From assembly GCF_030413615.1 (NCBI RefSeq), contig NZ_CP129236.1, forward strand, positions 2,340,001 through 2,404,000: DNA of 64,000 nucleotides, written 5' to 3'. A program made the translations under genes and the position numbers. Position 1 is the stretch's first letter, and each line of letters opens with the position of its first letter. The notes beneath the pieces are model-generated. The model was not told the origin of the DNA. It saw only the letters and a list, made by a program, of their open reading frames with translations, and ran no database searches. This stretch comes from Planococcus shixiaomingii. Its GTDB lineage: Bacteria; Bacillota; Bacilli; Bacillales_A; Planococcaceae. Positions 26,229 through 35,703 of the stretch are shown here, piece by piece.

Positions 26229-26673
26229 GCTTTGTCCACTCTTTTGTAAACAGCGGCAACACTTGCCGCAACTGGTCTTCCATGACCGAATTCCGGAACT
26301 TTTGATTCATATGTTCTATTGGTATCGCAGGCAGCCATAAGACATTTTCTAGGCTTTCGATTGTGCGCCAGGCAACATCGGTCGTCAAATAAAACACGTG
26401 CTTAAATCCGGCAGATTTAAACTCTTCACTCAATTCATCCGCGATCCGTTCGCGGTTCGCTTTTTTTGCATAAGAAATAGGCGGAAGCAAAAGTATCCGC
26501 CCTTTAAATTGTTTTTCTAGTAAAGCGGTTAGGGACTGCAAATATTCGGATGCCCCCGCGCTTCTCTTGATGCCTTCTGCGCTCAAATCAACTTCAAGCA
26601 ACGGCACGATAGCTGTATCAACGTATTCTTTCTGTTGAATGTATTGGTCCATATCTTTTCCGACAAAATACAT
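26221..26673 (-). CDS. ypiF: YpiF family protein (DUF2487)
   Basis: A 150-aa soluble protein matching the YpiF/DUF2487 family by position and by features such as the N-terminal MYFVGKDMDQYIQQKEYVDT and LLLPPISY. Function is unknown. It lies 5 bp downstream of ypiB and just upstream of qcrABC, as in B. subtilis. The upstream GGAGAG site is about 12 nt from the ATG. Confidence 0.85.
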   Translation of the reverse strand: MYFVGKDMDQYIQQKEYVDTAIVPLLEVDLSAEGIKRSAGASEYLQSLTALLEKQFKGRILLLPPISYAKKANRERIADELSEEFKSAGFKHVFYLTTDVAWRTIESLENVLWLPAIPIEHMNQKFRNSVMEDQLRQVLPLFTKEWTKPS

Positions 26674-26678
26674 AAGCT

Positions 26679-27242
26679 TTATTCACTCTCCGATCTCTTC
26701 ATGGTTTTGATCGATTGAAGCAGTTCGGACAATTCAAAGAACCTCTCCCGGTCATTTGAATCGAGCGCTTCATCTATTTGCTTTAATAGGGATTCTTCCT
26801 GAAAAACGGACATGCTTTCTTCTAGCATTTTCTCCGCCACTAAACGGTCTTGATCGTTAAAAGACGCGTTCTTGGGCATATACGGATTTTCCTCCAGCAC
26901 AGACAAGTAAAGTGGCGACGGCGGGCGGTTCGGAAAATTCAGCTGCACATACAACTCATCTTCCGGGTTAAGGCGGAGGTCATGGAAAGATTTTTCTGCA
27001 TCAGCCGTCATTAAATTTCCTTTATAGAAGCGGAACGGAATTTCCGTCGACTCAGTCGAGGACATGACCATAGCGCGGGGGCAGTAATGCGCTTCTTCTA
27101 CAAAATGTGTTTTTTCAAGTAAGTCCTCATTGCTGAGCATATAATTAAGAATCCAAATGCATTCCCGTCTTTTCATCTTGTAAGATTGCAAAAACCACCG
27201 GACAAATTGCTTTTTCTCTCCAACTGATACGGAAGCGGTCAT
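26679..27242 (-). CDS. ypiB: YpiB family protein (UPF0302)
   Basis: A 187-aa protein of the UPF0302/YpiB family, with the family segments FVRWFLQSYKMKRRECIWILNYML cut into two conserved halves and HFVEEAHYCPRAMVMS after them. Function is unknown. The ATG at 27242 (MTASVSVGEKKQ) has GGGAGGAAT upstream; six extra upstream codons in the open frame overlap ypiA and are rejected. It belongs to the ypiA-ypiB-ypiF unit. Confidence 0.88.
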   Translation of the reverse strand: MTASVSVGEKKQFVRWFLQSYKMKRRECIWILNYMLSNEDLLEKTHFVEEAHYCPRAMVMSSTESTEIPFRFYKGNLMTADAEKSFHDLRLNPEDELYVQLNFPNRPPSPLYLSVLEENPYMPKNASFNDQDRLVAEKMLEESMSVFQEESLLKQIDEALDSNDRERFFELSELLQSIKTMKRSESE

Positions 27243-27256
27243 GTTTATTCCTCCCT

Positions 27257-28510
27257 TCATTCCACAGACTGCTGCCAGTCAAACCATTCAGGGTTGTTCG
27301 GCTGCAAAATCTGTAACTCTTTAATAATTTCGAGGGCACGCTCCCGTTTTCCTTCTTCAAGCAAAAAGCGTGCATATCTTTCCAAAAAGTCCGGATCTTC
27401 CGAAAATGCCGGATAGGCTTTGTCAAAATAAATTGACGCCTGGTCGAACTGTTCCGTACGCGCATAGGATTCCGCAATCATTGGATACAGGCCGGCCCAA
27501 TCGTCTTCATTTGCGACAACCGTCTCCGCCAGCTCCAACACGTCATCATCCAATTCTTCAGCATGGAAATAAGAAACAAGAGTGAATATGGCTTCCATGT
27601 ATTCCGGATCAAGTGCTACGGCTTGGCGCAAATAATCAACGCCAGCTTCTTTATCGCCAAGCTTCAATGCCAGTTTGCCCGCAAATAAATACCATTCTTT
27701 CTCAAAATCGTTGCGCGCTATACCTTCCTTGATCGCTTTATAGGCGCCTTGATAATCTTCGGACATATTCAAGCTTTGGGCACGCAGGAAATAAGCTGAG
27801 AAATAATCCGGATCAATTTCGATCAATTCGTCTAGCCAGCGAATGGCCATTTCGTATTGCCGTGTCTGGAACGCCGCAAAAGCTGCACCAAATATGACAT
27901 CCGGCTGTTTCACGTCCTCCATCGCCTCATTGTAATACGGCAGTGCTTCTTCGTAAGCCGCACCGGCACTATAAACTTCTGCCAACCTTTCTGACAAGTT
28001 GACGCCGTCTATCTCCACCTGCTGCTCTTTTAGATCCTGGTAAATCTTCGCCGACTCCAAATAACGGCCGGAATCCAAAAGCAGCTCCGCTTTTGCTTGC
28101 ATCAATAACGGCTCGTCCGGCAACAGCTCGATCGCTTCATTCAGCCGGCTTTCAGCTGCCTCGAGCAAACCTTGCAGCTGGAACAAGTCCGCCAGCGTAA
28201 CAAGAGCCTGAGGATACATCTCATCGTCTTTTGAAATTTCCATCAGTGCATTCAGTGCTTCGTCTTCCCGGTCTGCTTCGATCAGCATATTTGCTTTGTC
28301 GATTGCCAGCTGTGCTTCTTCCGGAAAAATAAATTGAAGATGTTCCAATACTTTAATCGCTTCTTCAACAAACCCTATTTCAGCGAACCATTCCGACAAG
28401 CCATATTGTTCGTCCGGATCGCCGCTCAGTAAATATTGATCCAATAAAGAATTGACCTGGTTCATATCACCTTGCTCGACCGCTTTTTGTATATCTTTTA
28501 TATTCGCCAT
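27257..28510 (-). CDS. ypiA: YpiA, tetratricopeptide-repeat protein
   Basis: A 417-aa protein made almost entirely of TPR-like helical pairs (about ten), with repeated patterns such as ALVTLADLFQLQGLLEAAESRLNEA shortened here to its A-L-L-G-A spacing. There is no signal peptide or membrane segment, so it is probably a cytosolic scaffold. The partner is unknown. The ATG follows AGGTGATAG. First gene of ypiA-ypiB-ypiF, located between aroA and qcrABC as in B. subtilis. Confidence 0.9.
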   Translation of the reverse strand: MANIKDIQKAVEQGDMNQVNSLLDQYLLSGDPDEQYGLSEWFAEIGFVEEAIKVLEHLQFIFPEEAQLAIDKANMLIEADREDEALNALMEISKDDEMYPQALVTLADLFQLQGLLEAAESRLNEAIELLPDEPLLMQAKAELLLDSGRYLESAKIYQDLKEQQVEIDGVNLSERLAEVYSAGAAYEEALPYYNEAMEDVKQPDVIFGAAFAAFQTRQYEMAIRWLDELIEIDPDYFSAYFLRAQSLNMSEDYQGAYKAIKEGIARNDFEKEWYLFAGKLALKLGDKEAGVDYLRQAVALDPEYMEAIFTLVSYFHAEELDDDVLELAETVVANEDDWAGLYPMIAESYARTEQFDQASIYFDKAYPAFSEDPDFLERYARFLLEEGKRERALEIIKELQILQPNNPEWFDWQQSVE

Positions 28511-28575
28511 GCTATCACCTATTCTCTTTCATTTTCCACTTCTAATCCTACACGAAAGCAAGACTTAAGCATAAT

Positions 28576-28599
28576 AAAAAACTCCCCTTTCGGAGAGTT
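28576..28599 (-). terminator. Terminator of the aro/tyr operon
   Basis: On the minus strand, AACTCTCC-GAAA-GGGGAGTT followed by T-rich sequence, overlapping the aroA stop codon. Confidence 0.88.
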
Positions 28600-29884
28600 A
28601 GTTTATCAGTGAATCCAGTTGTGCTACAAAGTCGGGATAAGAAACGGATATGCACGCCGGATTGTCAATGGACACATCCCCAGAAGCGATGAGGGCCGCT
28701 ACGGCCGCCATCATGCCAAGCCGGTGGTCGCCATAAGATTTTACGCTCGCGCCCGTTAAAGGAGTCGGCCCATTAATGATCATGCCGTCATCTGTCGCTT
28801 CAATATCTGCCCCCATTTTCGAAAGCTCTTCCACGACCGCCGCTATACGGTCGGTTTCTTTGACACGCAGCTCTTCAGCATCCTTGATCACCGTCGTGCC
28901 GTTCGCCTGTGTCGCGACTAATGCAATTAGCGGGATCTCATCGATCAAGCGCGGAATCAAATCGCCGCCAATTTCAATCCCGTTTAAAGAAGAAGAGCGA
29001 ATCGTCAAATCGGCAGAACGTTCTCCCGAAGTTTTCCATTCTTCAACTTCAAAATCCGCACCCATTTGCCGGATGACGTCCAAGATGCCCGTTCGGGTCG
29101 GATTGGTTCCAACATTCGTCAAGCGCACTTCGCTATTTGGAGTAATCAGAGCTGCACCAATCAGAAATGCGGCAGATGAAATATCCCCCGGCACTTTCAC
29201 ATGATTGGCAGTCAGCTTTTGTCCCCCTTCAATTTCAATCGTGTCGATGTTCTTGGAAATTTTAACGCCAAAGTGTTCCAGCATGATTTCGGTATGGTCA
29301 CGAGTGGCTACTGGTTCCGTCACTCTTGTCGTGCCTTCCGCTTTTAACGCGGCGAGCAAAATCGCCGACTTCACTTGGGCGCTGGCAACCGGCAAAGTGT
29401 AGTCGATTGCCGAAAGCTTCGTGCCTTGAATAGCAAGCGGCGTGAACTGTCCATCGCGGCGTCCGCGAATATCGGCTCCCATCTGGCGGAGCGGGTCGTT
29501 GATTCGTTTCATTGGCCGTTTCGCAATTGACTCGTCGCCCGCCATAACCGAATGAAAAGAAGTGCCAGCAAGGAGTCCAAGCATCAAACGTGTTGTGGTA
29601 CCCGAATTTCCAGTATCCAATACTTCAGCCGGTTCCTGCCAAGAAGCTTCCCCGCCGCTCGTAATAGACACTTTGTCGCCATCCAAATTGATCTCCACTC
29701 CAAGTTTGCGGAAACAGCTGATAGTGCTCAAGCAATCGTCTCCGAGAAGAAAACCTTCTACAGTCGTTGTGCCCTCTGCCATAGCGCCAAACATAATCGA
29801 GCGGTGGGAAATGGATTTATCGCCTGGCACTTGAATGGTGCCATTTAAAGAAGGAGTTGAGTATTTTAAAGTTAAAGCCATCAT
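28598..29884 (-). CDS. aroA: 5-enolpyruvylshikimate-3-phosphate synthase
   Basis: A 428-aa shikimate-pathway enzyme. It shows [10 protein letters not shown] near the N-terminus, [25 protein letters not shown] and [10 protein letters not shown]. The RPMKR and SAQVK forms are those usually listed for class II EPSP synthases (the CP4/Bacillus type, often less glyphosate-sensitive); sensitivity here is inference only. B. subtilis calls this gene aroE. The ATG at 29884 follows AAAGGAC. It is the last gene of aroC-aroB-aroH-tyrA-aroA. Confidence 0.96.
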   Translation of the reverse strand: MMALTLKYSTPSLNGTIQVPGDKSISHRSIMFGAMAEGTTTVEGFLLGDDCLSTISCFRKLGVEINLDGDKVSITSGGEASWQEPAEVLDTGNSGTTTRLMLGLLAGTSFHSVMAGDESIAKRPMKRINDPLRQMGADIRGRRDGQFTPLAIQGTKLSAIDYTLPVASAQVKSAILLAALKAEGTTRVTEPVATRDHTEIMLEHFGVKISKNIDTIEIEGGQKLTANHVKVPGDISSAAFLIGAALITPNSEVRLTNVGTNPTRTGILDVIRQMGADFEVEEWKTSGERSADLTIRSSSLNGIEIGGDLIPRLIDEIPLIALVATQANGTTVIKDAEELRVKETDRIAAVVEELSKMGADIEATDDGMIINGPTPLTGASVKSYGDHRLGMMAAVAALIASGDVSIDNPACISVSYPDFVAQLDSLIN

Positions 29885-29896
29885 GCAGCCGTCCTT

Positions 29897-30988
29897 TCAA
29901 GAGATATACGAATCGTACGAAGTTCTTCGATCAAAACATTTTTTTGCCCGTTCCCGGTCTTCGGGCGTTTGAAAGCTGATGACCAAAATTCCGAAGACAT
30001 CTTCCCGGGTTTCCAAAATGCGGATATTAACGATGCTGATGTTCTCCTCAGCCAAGTAGCCCGTCAGTTCCGAGATAATACCCGGCACATCGGGAATATC
30101 GATATGCAAATCAAATACGGAATACAAAGCGCCGCTTACCGCAATTGGCAATTCGTCCCGCACTTCTTTCGCCTGCCTGAAATATTGTTGAATCGAGTCA
30201 GGTTCATTTGCTTCAAGCAAATTTTTCAAGCGATTCATTTCGGCCATCCAATTGTCCAGCTGCTGAATGATCATGGTGTTATTTTGTGTTGTGATATCAC
30301 GCCACATCTCAGGGTTGGATGATGCAATGCGCGTTGTATCCCGGAAACCACCCGCCGCAAGCTGGCGGACAAACGGATTTTCTTTCTCCTCTTTGTCCAG
30401 CTGGTGGACAAGCGAAGCTGCAATCAAGTGGGGAAAGTGGCTGACAATCGCCGTTAAATAATCATGCTTTTCAGCCGGCAAGACTTCTAGCTTCGCTTTA
30501 GTGACAGCCAACAAAGATTTCAGTTTCGCAACGTCTGCTTCGCTCGCCTGTTGAGAAGGCGTCAAAATATAGAACGCATTTTCAAACAACAAATCTTTTG
30601 CCGCTTCCACTCCGCTTTTATGCGAGCCTGCCATTGGATGGCCGCCGATAAACGGCTTTCCTAAAAGATTGGCAGCTTCCATGATTTGCAGTTTCGTGCT
30701 GCCGGTATCCGTCAAGATAACACTGTCTTTCAGCTCCCAATAACGGCTTTGCTCCATCAGTTTAAGGGTAGCGCCTACCGGAGTTGCGAAGATGATGACA
30801 TCTGCATCTCTCGCTGCACTTTCCAATGTCGGAGGAGCGCTATGTATTATTCCCATCTTGTATGCTTTTCGCTGTGTCATTGGATCGGCGTCATAGCCGG
30901 CAATAAGGACTTCTTCGTGACGCTGAAGCGATTTTGCGAGCGATCCGCCGATCAACCCAAGACCGATAATCAATACGTGCGCCTTCAT
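29897..30988 (-). CDS. tyrA: Prephenate dehydrogenase with C-terminal ACT domain
   Basis: A 363-aa NAD-dependent enzyme of tyrosine synthesis. The Rossmann motif is GLGLIGGSLAKSL at the N-terminus, the catalytic region has FIGGHPMAGSHKSG, and SHFPHLIAASLV and FRDTTRIASSNPEMW are family hallmarks. Residues about 290-360 form an ACT domain (DVPGIISELTGYL), probably sensing tyrosine. It overlaps aroH by 4 nt. In B. subtilis trpEDCFBA and hisC lie between aroH and tyrA; all are absent here. Confidence 0.95.
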   Translation of the reverse strand: MKAHVLIIGLGLIGGSLAKSLQRHEEVLIAGYDADPMTQRKAYKMGIIHSAPPTLESAARDADVIIFATPVGATLKLMEQSRYWELKDSVILTDTGSTKLQIMEAANLLGKPFIGGHPMAGSHKSGVEAAKDLLFENAFYILTPSQQASEADVAKLKSLLAVTKAKLEVLPAEKHDYLTAIVSHFPHLIAASLVHQLDKEEKENPFVRQLAAGGFRDTTRIASSNPEMWRDITTQNNTMIIQQLDNWMAEMNRLKNLLEANEPDSIQQYFRQAKEVRDELPIAVSGALYSVFDLHIDIPDVPGIISELTGYLAEENISIVNIRILETREDVFGILVISFQTPEDRERAKKCFDRRTSYDSYIS

Positions 30989-31368
30989 GCGGGGCTCACC
31001 TGATTACTCTTTACCAAATCCGGTCTTAGCTTAACAGCTTCGTTCATGAAAATATGTTGAACGTCTTTTTGTTTTTGCTCTGTATTGACATGCATCATGA
31101 CACGAATGCAAAGCGGCAAACTCCCCGGAACATCCATTTCATGCGTACACATTACCGGAACGTATGTCCAATTTTCCAGAGTCCGCACTGCCTTAGCCGG
31201 AAAAGCGGAAGAAATATCAGGTGTTGTCGATATAATGACCGATGCGACGTTTTCAGGATCGATGTTGTTCGCTTTTATCATTTCCAAAACCAGTTTTTTT
31301 GTTTCTGTTAAAATTTCTTCAGACCGATCTTTCGTAACTGTGATTGCGCCTCTAACTCCTCGAATCAT
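30985..31368 (-). CDS. aroH: Monofunctional AroH-type chorismate mutase
   Basis: A 127-aa trimeric, pseudo-alpha/beta-barrel chorismate mutase converting chorismate to prephenate. The family start MIRGVRGAITV, with R7 as an active-site residue, SVIISTTPDISSAFPAKAVR, and CIRVMMHVNTE with the key Arg are all visible. It is unrelated to the AroQ class. It abuts aroB (stop and start are adjacent) and overlaps tyrA by 4 nt. Confidence 0.96.
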   Translation of the reverse strand: MIRGVRGAITVTKDRSEEILTETKKLVLEMIKANNIDPENVASVIISTTPDISSAFPAKAVRTLENWTYVPVMCTHEMDVPGSLPLCIRVMMHVNTEQKQKDVQHIFMNEAVKLRPDLVKSNQVSPA

Positions 31369-32439
31369 TTAAATCCCTCCTATCAGTGTAACCAGTTCGT
31401 GGTAAGCCGCCTCAGCTCTTTTTTCTTCAATCGTTTCAAGGAACGGCGTTCCTGTTTTTTCCAAAAGCACAAAACTAAGTGAGCCTTTTGAAGATTTCTT
31501 GTCTTTTTTCATAAAAGGCAAAACCTCAGCAAACGATACTTCTTGCAGCTTTTCTAACGGATACCCGTTGTTTCTGCACCACACGAGAAAGTCATCTAAT
31601 TGTGCGTGGTTAGACAAATAGAGCGCATAAGCCATGCCAAGAGCAACAGCTTCTCCATGGGTAATTTCCCCATAACCAAAATGCCCTTCTAAGGCATGAG
31701 CCAGCGTATGGCCGAAATTCAAATATTTTCTCATGCCGCTTTCAAACTCATCTTCTTCGACTATCGCAGCTTTCACCGCGATCCCTTTTTCAAGGTGAGC
31801 CATCAATTCGTCTGCCGTCAGTTTGCTGAAATCCGAAATGCCAAGCAGTTCTAATAGCCAGCCCTCGTTCGAGATAAACGCATGTTTGATAACTTCAGCC
31901 ATGCCGGAACGGACTTCATGCGGGGGCAGCGTCCGAAGAAGGTCGATATCATAGAGAACCGCAGCTGGCTGATAAAACGTACCGATCATATTTTTACCGA
32001 GAGCATGGTTAATGGCAGTTTTGCCGCCCACCGCACTGTCATGGGCAAGAATAGTCGTTGGTATCTGGATATACGGGATGCCGCGCATAAATGTCGAAGC
32101 GACAAAACCTGCAACATCTCCAGTAGCTCCGCCTCCGAACGCCAATAACAGCGATTTGCGGGAACACCCTTCACTGAGCAGGAATGTGTGGCAATCCATG
32201 AAGGTTTCAACCGATTTGGCCAGTTCTCCAGACGGAATGGTCAGCACACTCACATTAAACTCTTTTAAATAGTTAAGTAGAAAATCCAAATGCAGCTTAG
32301 CCACTTGAGCATCTGCTACCACGACAATCCGGTCGGCAGCGTCCAATAACCCACGGTAATCTTCCATAAACAAGCTGAAAACCTCATGCCCGATATGTAC
32401 GTTATATGGGTGATCAGCTTCGACGCGAAGTAGCTTCAT
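31369..32439 (-). CDS. aroB: 3-dehydroquinate synthase
   Basis: A 356-aa NAD- and metal-dependent enzyme forming 3-dehydroquinate from DAHP. The NAD-binding signature GGGATGDVAGFVASTFMRG, IPTTILAHDSAVGGKTAIN, and the metal-ligand region NFGHTLAHALE with HGEAVALGMAYA are present. The ATG follows AAAGGAG, 2 bp after the aroC stop. The family order aroC-aroB-aroH is kept. Confidence 0.97.
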   Translation of the reverse strand: MKLLRVEADHPYNVHIGHEVFSLFMEDYRGLLDAADRIVVVADAQVAKLHLDFLLNYLKEFNVSVLTIPSGELAKSVETFMDCHTFLLSEGCSRKSLLLAFGGGATGDVAGFVASTFMRGIPYIQIPTTILAHDSAVGGKTAINHALGKNMIGTFYQPAAVLYDIDLLRTLPPHEVRSGMAEVIKHAFISNEGWLLELLGISDFSKLTADELMAHLEKGIAVKAAIVEEDEFESGMRKYLNFGHTLAHALEGHFGYGEITHGEAVALGMAYALYLSNHAQLDDFLVWCRNNGYPLEKLQEVSFAEVLPFMKKDKKSSKGSLSFVLLEKTGTPFLETIEEKRAEAAYHELVTLIGGI

Positions 32440-32441
32440 GT

Positions 32442-33614
32442 TTAAAACTCCTTTGAATATTGAAGGTAGGTCTGCATATTTTCTTTCAAGCGAGGCAATT
32501 GGTCAGCATCAAATTGCTCCATTAAGGCATTTGCAACTTCCCAAGCCACTACATGTTCCGCCACAATCGAAGCAGCTGGCACAGCACAGCTGTCCGAACG
32601 CTCGATGCTTGCCTGGAACGGCTCTTTCGTTTCAATATCCACGCTTTGCAACGGCTTGTAAAGCGTCGGTATCGGCTTCATGACACCCCGAACAATGATT
32701 GGCATGCCAGTAGTCATACCGCCTTCAAAACCGCCTAAATTATTCGTTTTACGGCTATACCCCTGCTCTTCGCTCCATAATATTTCGTCATGGACTTCAC
32801 TGCCAGGTTTTCTCGCCATTTCAAAGCCGATTCCGAACTCTACGCCTTTGAACGCATTGATGCTCATGATGGCTGCCGCTAACTTGGCATCGAGCTTCCG
32901 ATCGTAATGGACATAGCTGCCGATTCCTGCGGGCATGCCTTCAACGATCACTTCTACCGTACCACCGATAGAATCTCCGTTCTTTTTCGTCTCATCTATC
33001 AAATCCGTCATTTGTTTCGTCACTGAAGGATCAGCGCAATACACCGCATCATTTTCAACAATTTCCCGTATTTCATCTGCTGTTTTTCCTAAATAGCTCT
33101 CTGGATTGACTTTGATGCCGCCAATCTCGGTAACGTGAGATACAATTTTGATGCCGAGTTGAGCCAGTAATTGCTTTGCAACCGCGCCGACTGCTACTCG
33201 CACCGTAGTTTCACGCGCTGACGACCGTTCCAAGACGTTGCGCAAATCCCGGTGGCCGTATTTTATGCCGCCGTTTAAATCGGCATGGCCAGGACGTGGG
33301 CGGGAAATCTGGCGCTTAACTTCGTCAGTTTCTTCTATCGGTTCAATTCCCATAATATTGGTCCAGTGTTTCCAATCGTCATTCTTCACCACTAAGGCAA
33401 CCGGTGAGCCAAGCGTTTTGCCATGCCTTACGCCTGAAACGATTTCTACAGTGTCTTTTTCAATCTGCATTCTTCTGCCGCGACCATGGCCTCCTTGGCG
33501 CCTCTTCAACTCTTTGTTGATCATTTCAGCTGTTAACGGCATCAATGCCGGCAACCCCTCAATGATGGCTGTCAATTGCGGTCCATGGGACTCTCCTGCT
33601 GTTAAATAACGCAT
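32442..33614 (-). CDS. aroC: Chorismate synthase
   Basis: A 390-aa FMN-dependent enzyme making chorismate from EPSP. It shows the signatures [57 protein letters not shown] and [10 protein letters not shown]. subtilis names it aroF. The ATG has AAGGGAG upstream. It is the first gene of the aro operon; the upstream B. subtilis neighbour cheR is absent, and a repeat-containing gap separates it from ndk. Confidence 0.97.
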   Translation of the reverse strand: MRYLTAGESHGPQLTAIIEGLPALMPLTAEMINKELKRRQGGHGRGRRMQIEKDTVEIVSGVRHGKTLGSPVALVVKNDDWKHWTNIMGIEPIEETDEVKRQISRPRPGHADLNGGIKYGHRDLRNVLERSSARETTVRVAVGAVAKQLLAQLGIKIVSHVTEIGGIKVNPESYLGKTADEIREIVENDAVYCADPSVTKQMTDLIDETKKNGDSIGGTVEVIVEGMPAGIGSYVHYDRKLDAKLAAAIMSINAFKGVEFGIGFEMARKPGSEVHDEILWSEEQGYSRKTNNLGGFEGGMTTGMPIIVRGVMKPIPTLYKPLQSVDIETKEPFQASIERSDSCAVPAASIVAEHVVAWEVANALMEQFDADQLPRLKENMQTYLQYSKEF

Positions 33615-33920
33615 TTACACTTTCTCCCTTCAACGTGCTAAAGTATTTATAGACCACTATAACATATCCTATTTGACCAATTCTATATGAAATAAACAGA
33701 TAAAACAAAACTGTCCTTACAATTATCTCGATCGTTCTCGGTTATTGGTATTTATCTAAAATAAAAAGGCTAAGGAGAACCTCTCCACAACCTTTTCCAT
33801 TTCACTTCAGCCGTGCGCCTTCAGCTTAATTTTAATGCTTTCACCTGGTGCTCATGGGAGTGTTAGAAAGGCACACAAATTTTCTTTTTCTTTTTTTCCT
33901 AGTTATGGAGCAAAAAAGCG

Positions 33921-34080
33921 CAGACTACCGCGGGACAGCGAAGTGCCGAAATCCACTTTGGCGTCTGGCACAAGTTAGTTCGGCGCAAGTCCGCAGGAAA
34001 GACATTGGCCGATGGTAGTGAGGCCAAGTCTTTGCGACGAAGCGCATAACGCTGCAGGAGCATGTGTTTTTAGCGGAGCT
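33921..34080 (+). repeat. GC-rich intergenic repeat, copy B
   Basis: One plus-oriented unit (about 33921-34008) matches the reverse complement of the left unit of copy C at 48.0 kb: both contain GGGACAGCGAAGTGCCGAAA, then TCCACT, and about 40 bp later GTTAGTTCGGCGC. It is followed (about 34023-34080) by a second module with TTTGCGACGAAGC and GCAGGAGCAT, which also occurs in copy A on the opposite strand. Confidence 0.88.
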
Positions 34081-34135
34081 GTTTTGCGGAATAACGAATA
34101 CCTGCTCTCAGTTCAAGAGGTACTTACTCAACAAA

Positions 34136-34169
34136 TTAAAAAGGCAGGCGAGAATTTCTCGCCTGCCTT
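34136..34169 (-). terminator. Terminator of ndk
   Basis: On the minus strand, a perfect 13-bp stem AAGGCAGGCGAGA / TCTCGCCTGCCTT is followed by TTTAATTT, 10 bp after the ndk stop. Confidence 0.93.
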
Positions 34170-34179
34170 TCTATCGGGA

Positions 34180-34626
34180 TTAGTTAACCCAGTTGTTGAT
34201 TGTTTTTTCGTATGATACCAATTCTTCTTCTTTGAAGAACAAGCCGATTTCGCGTTCAGCGCTTTCAGCTGAATCCGAACCGTGGATCATGTTTTTGCCG
34301 ACAGTAACTGCGAAGTCGCCGCGGATAGTTCCTGGAGCTGCATCTTTAGGGTTAGTAGCGCCCATCATTTGACGTGCAGTCAAAATAACGTTTTCGCCTT
34401 CCCAAACCATTGCGAATACAGGACCTGAAGTGATGAAGCTTACCAATTCACCGAAGAAAGGACGCTCTTTGTGCTCGCCGTAATGCTCTTCAGCCAATTC
34501 AGTAGGGATTTGCATCAATTTAGCACCAACCAAGTGGTAGCCTTTTTTCTCGAAACGCGCTACGATTTCACCGATTACGTTGCGTTGAACGCCGTCTGGT
34601 TTAACCATTAAGAAAGTTTTTTCCAA
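34180..34626 (-). CDS. ndk: Nucleoside diphosphate kinase
   Basis: A 148-aa kinase that balances (d)NTP pools through a phospho-histidine. The active site H115 is in [17 protein letters not shown], with [14 protein letters not shown] at the N-terminus and [15 protein letters not shown] in between. I chose TTG at 34626, giving (M)EKTFLMVKP, because AAGAGGAGTG lies just upstream; a GTG three codons earlier is part of that ribosome-binding site. It lies between hepT and the repeat-containing gap. Confidence 0.95.
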   Translation of the reverse strand: MEKTFLMVKPDGVQRNVIGEIVARFEKKGYHLVGAKLMQIPTELAEEHYGEHKERPFFGELVSFITSGPVFAMVWEGENVILTARQMMGATNPKDAAPGTIRGDFAVTVGKNMIHGSDSAESAEREIGLFFKEEELVSYEKTINNWVN

Positions 34627-34711
34627 TATAAACACTCCTCTTTTAAAAGCTCGGGCAATTTGCCCACCCTAAAAAATACTAACATTGTGACACTATTTGT
34701 CAACTACCGGG

Positions 34712-35686
34712 TTAAAACTTTCTTTTTCCGATAAACAATGCAATGTTGCGCATTGTTTTATTGGCTGTGCCTTTTGGCAAATAAGACAATTCTTTAATGG
34801 CCTTATTCAAATAACGCTCGCTGATTGCTTTTGATTCTTTGATTGCCGGGCTATTCCGGATCATTTTAACAATATGCAGCCGCTCATCGTCTGTCAGTTC
34901 TTTATACAGACTTTCTTTCAACAACCGGTAAATTTCTTCGTCTTTCCGGGCAAACAAGACCGGCAATGTGATATTGCCTTGAATAAAGTCGCTGCCTGCC
35001 GGTTTGCCTAACTCCTCATCTGTCGAGGTGAAATCCAAAATATCGTCGATAATTTGGAAGGACATGCCGATAAAATAGCCAAAGCGCCGCAAATGAGCCG
35101 CCGTTTTTTCATCAGTCCCTGAGACCAAAGCGCCCAGTTCGCAGCTTGATGAAATCAGCAAAGCGGTTTTTCGTTTGATGCGCCGCAAATAATCACGCAC
35201 GTTTTGGTCTAGCTTGTACTTGTCTTCAATTTGGATAATTTCACCACGGCATACTTCAATCATTGTTTTTGATAAAATATCGTGGACACTTGGTATCTCG
35301 ACTTCTGTTATATACTCCAAAGCCCGAGCAAGAATAAAATCACCCGTATACATCGCAACGCTGTTGTTCCACTGCGCTTTGACCGTAGGCTGCCCTCTTC
35401 TCATTTCAGAGTCATCAATAACATCGTCATGAACTAACGAGGCCATATGAATGAGTTCAAGCGGAACAGCTACTTGTTTCATTACATCGATATTGTAATT
35501 CCCAAACTTTCCTGCAAGCAAAACAAAAACAGGTCGGATGCGTTTCCCTCCGGCCTGCAATAAATGAAGAGAAGCATCATTTAGTAGGTGAGAATTGGAA
35601 TCCACTGCCTGTTCTAATTCTTTCTCAATCATTTCTAACTCCGGTTTAAGGTCGGAATAGAGCAACTTCAACTTCATCTTTTCCAC
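34712..35686 (-). CDS. hepT: Heptaprenyl diphosphate synthase component II
   Basis: A 324-aa trans-prenyltransferase subunit that elongates farnesyl diphosphate to the C35 side chain of menaquinone-7, together with HepS. The first Asp-rich motif is HDDVIDDSEMRRG (DDxxD) and the second is IIDDILDF; GGKRIRP binds the substrate phosphates. The start is GTG at 35686 with GAGAAGG 7 nt upstream. An ATG three codons later is an alternative. The last gene of hepS-menG-hepT. Confidence 0.95.
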   Translation of the reverse strand: MEKMKLKLLYSDLKPELEMIEKELEQAVDSNSHLLNDASLHLLQAGGKRIRPVFVLLAGKFGNYNIDVMKQVAVPLELIHMASLVHDDVIDDSEMRRGQPTVKAQWNNSVAMYTGDFILARALEYITEVEIPSVHDILSKTMIEVCRGEIIQIEDKYKLDQNVRDYLRRIKRKTALLISSSCELGALVSGTDEKTAAHLRRFGYFIGMSFQIIDDILDFTSTDEELGKPAGSDFIQGNITLPVLFARKDEEIYRLLKESLYKELTDDERLHIVKMIRNSPAIKESKAISERYLNKAIKELSYLPKGTANKTMRNIALFIGKRKF

Positions 35687-35703
35687 GAAAAAACCTTCTC
35701 CCG

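Larger units (their letters stand above)
33615..34179. other. 565-bp gap between aroC and ndk
   Basis: The aroC-proximal 150 bp are AT-rich and should hold the aro promoter, but no clear hexamers stand out. An imperfect hairpin (GGAGA-ACC-TCTCC flanked by AAAAGG/CCTTTT) lies at 33764-33796. The rest holds the GC-rich repeat at 33921-34080 and the ndk terminator. No gene is supported, and cheR is not here. Confidence 0.65.

Noticed and set aside
33764..33796. Terminator upstream of aroC
   Set aside because: The hairpin is interrupted by mismatched internal loops, has no gene to terminate in the right place and no good T-run.
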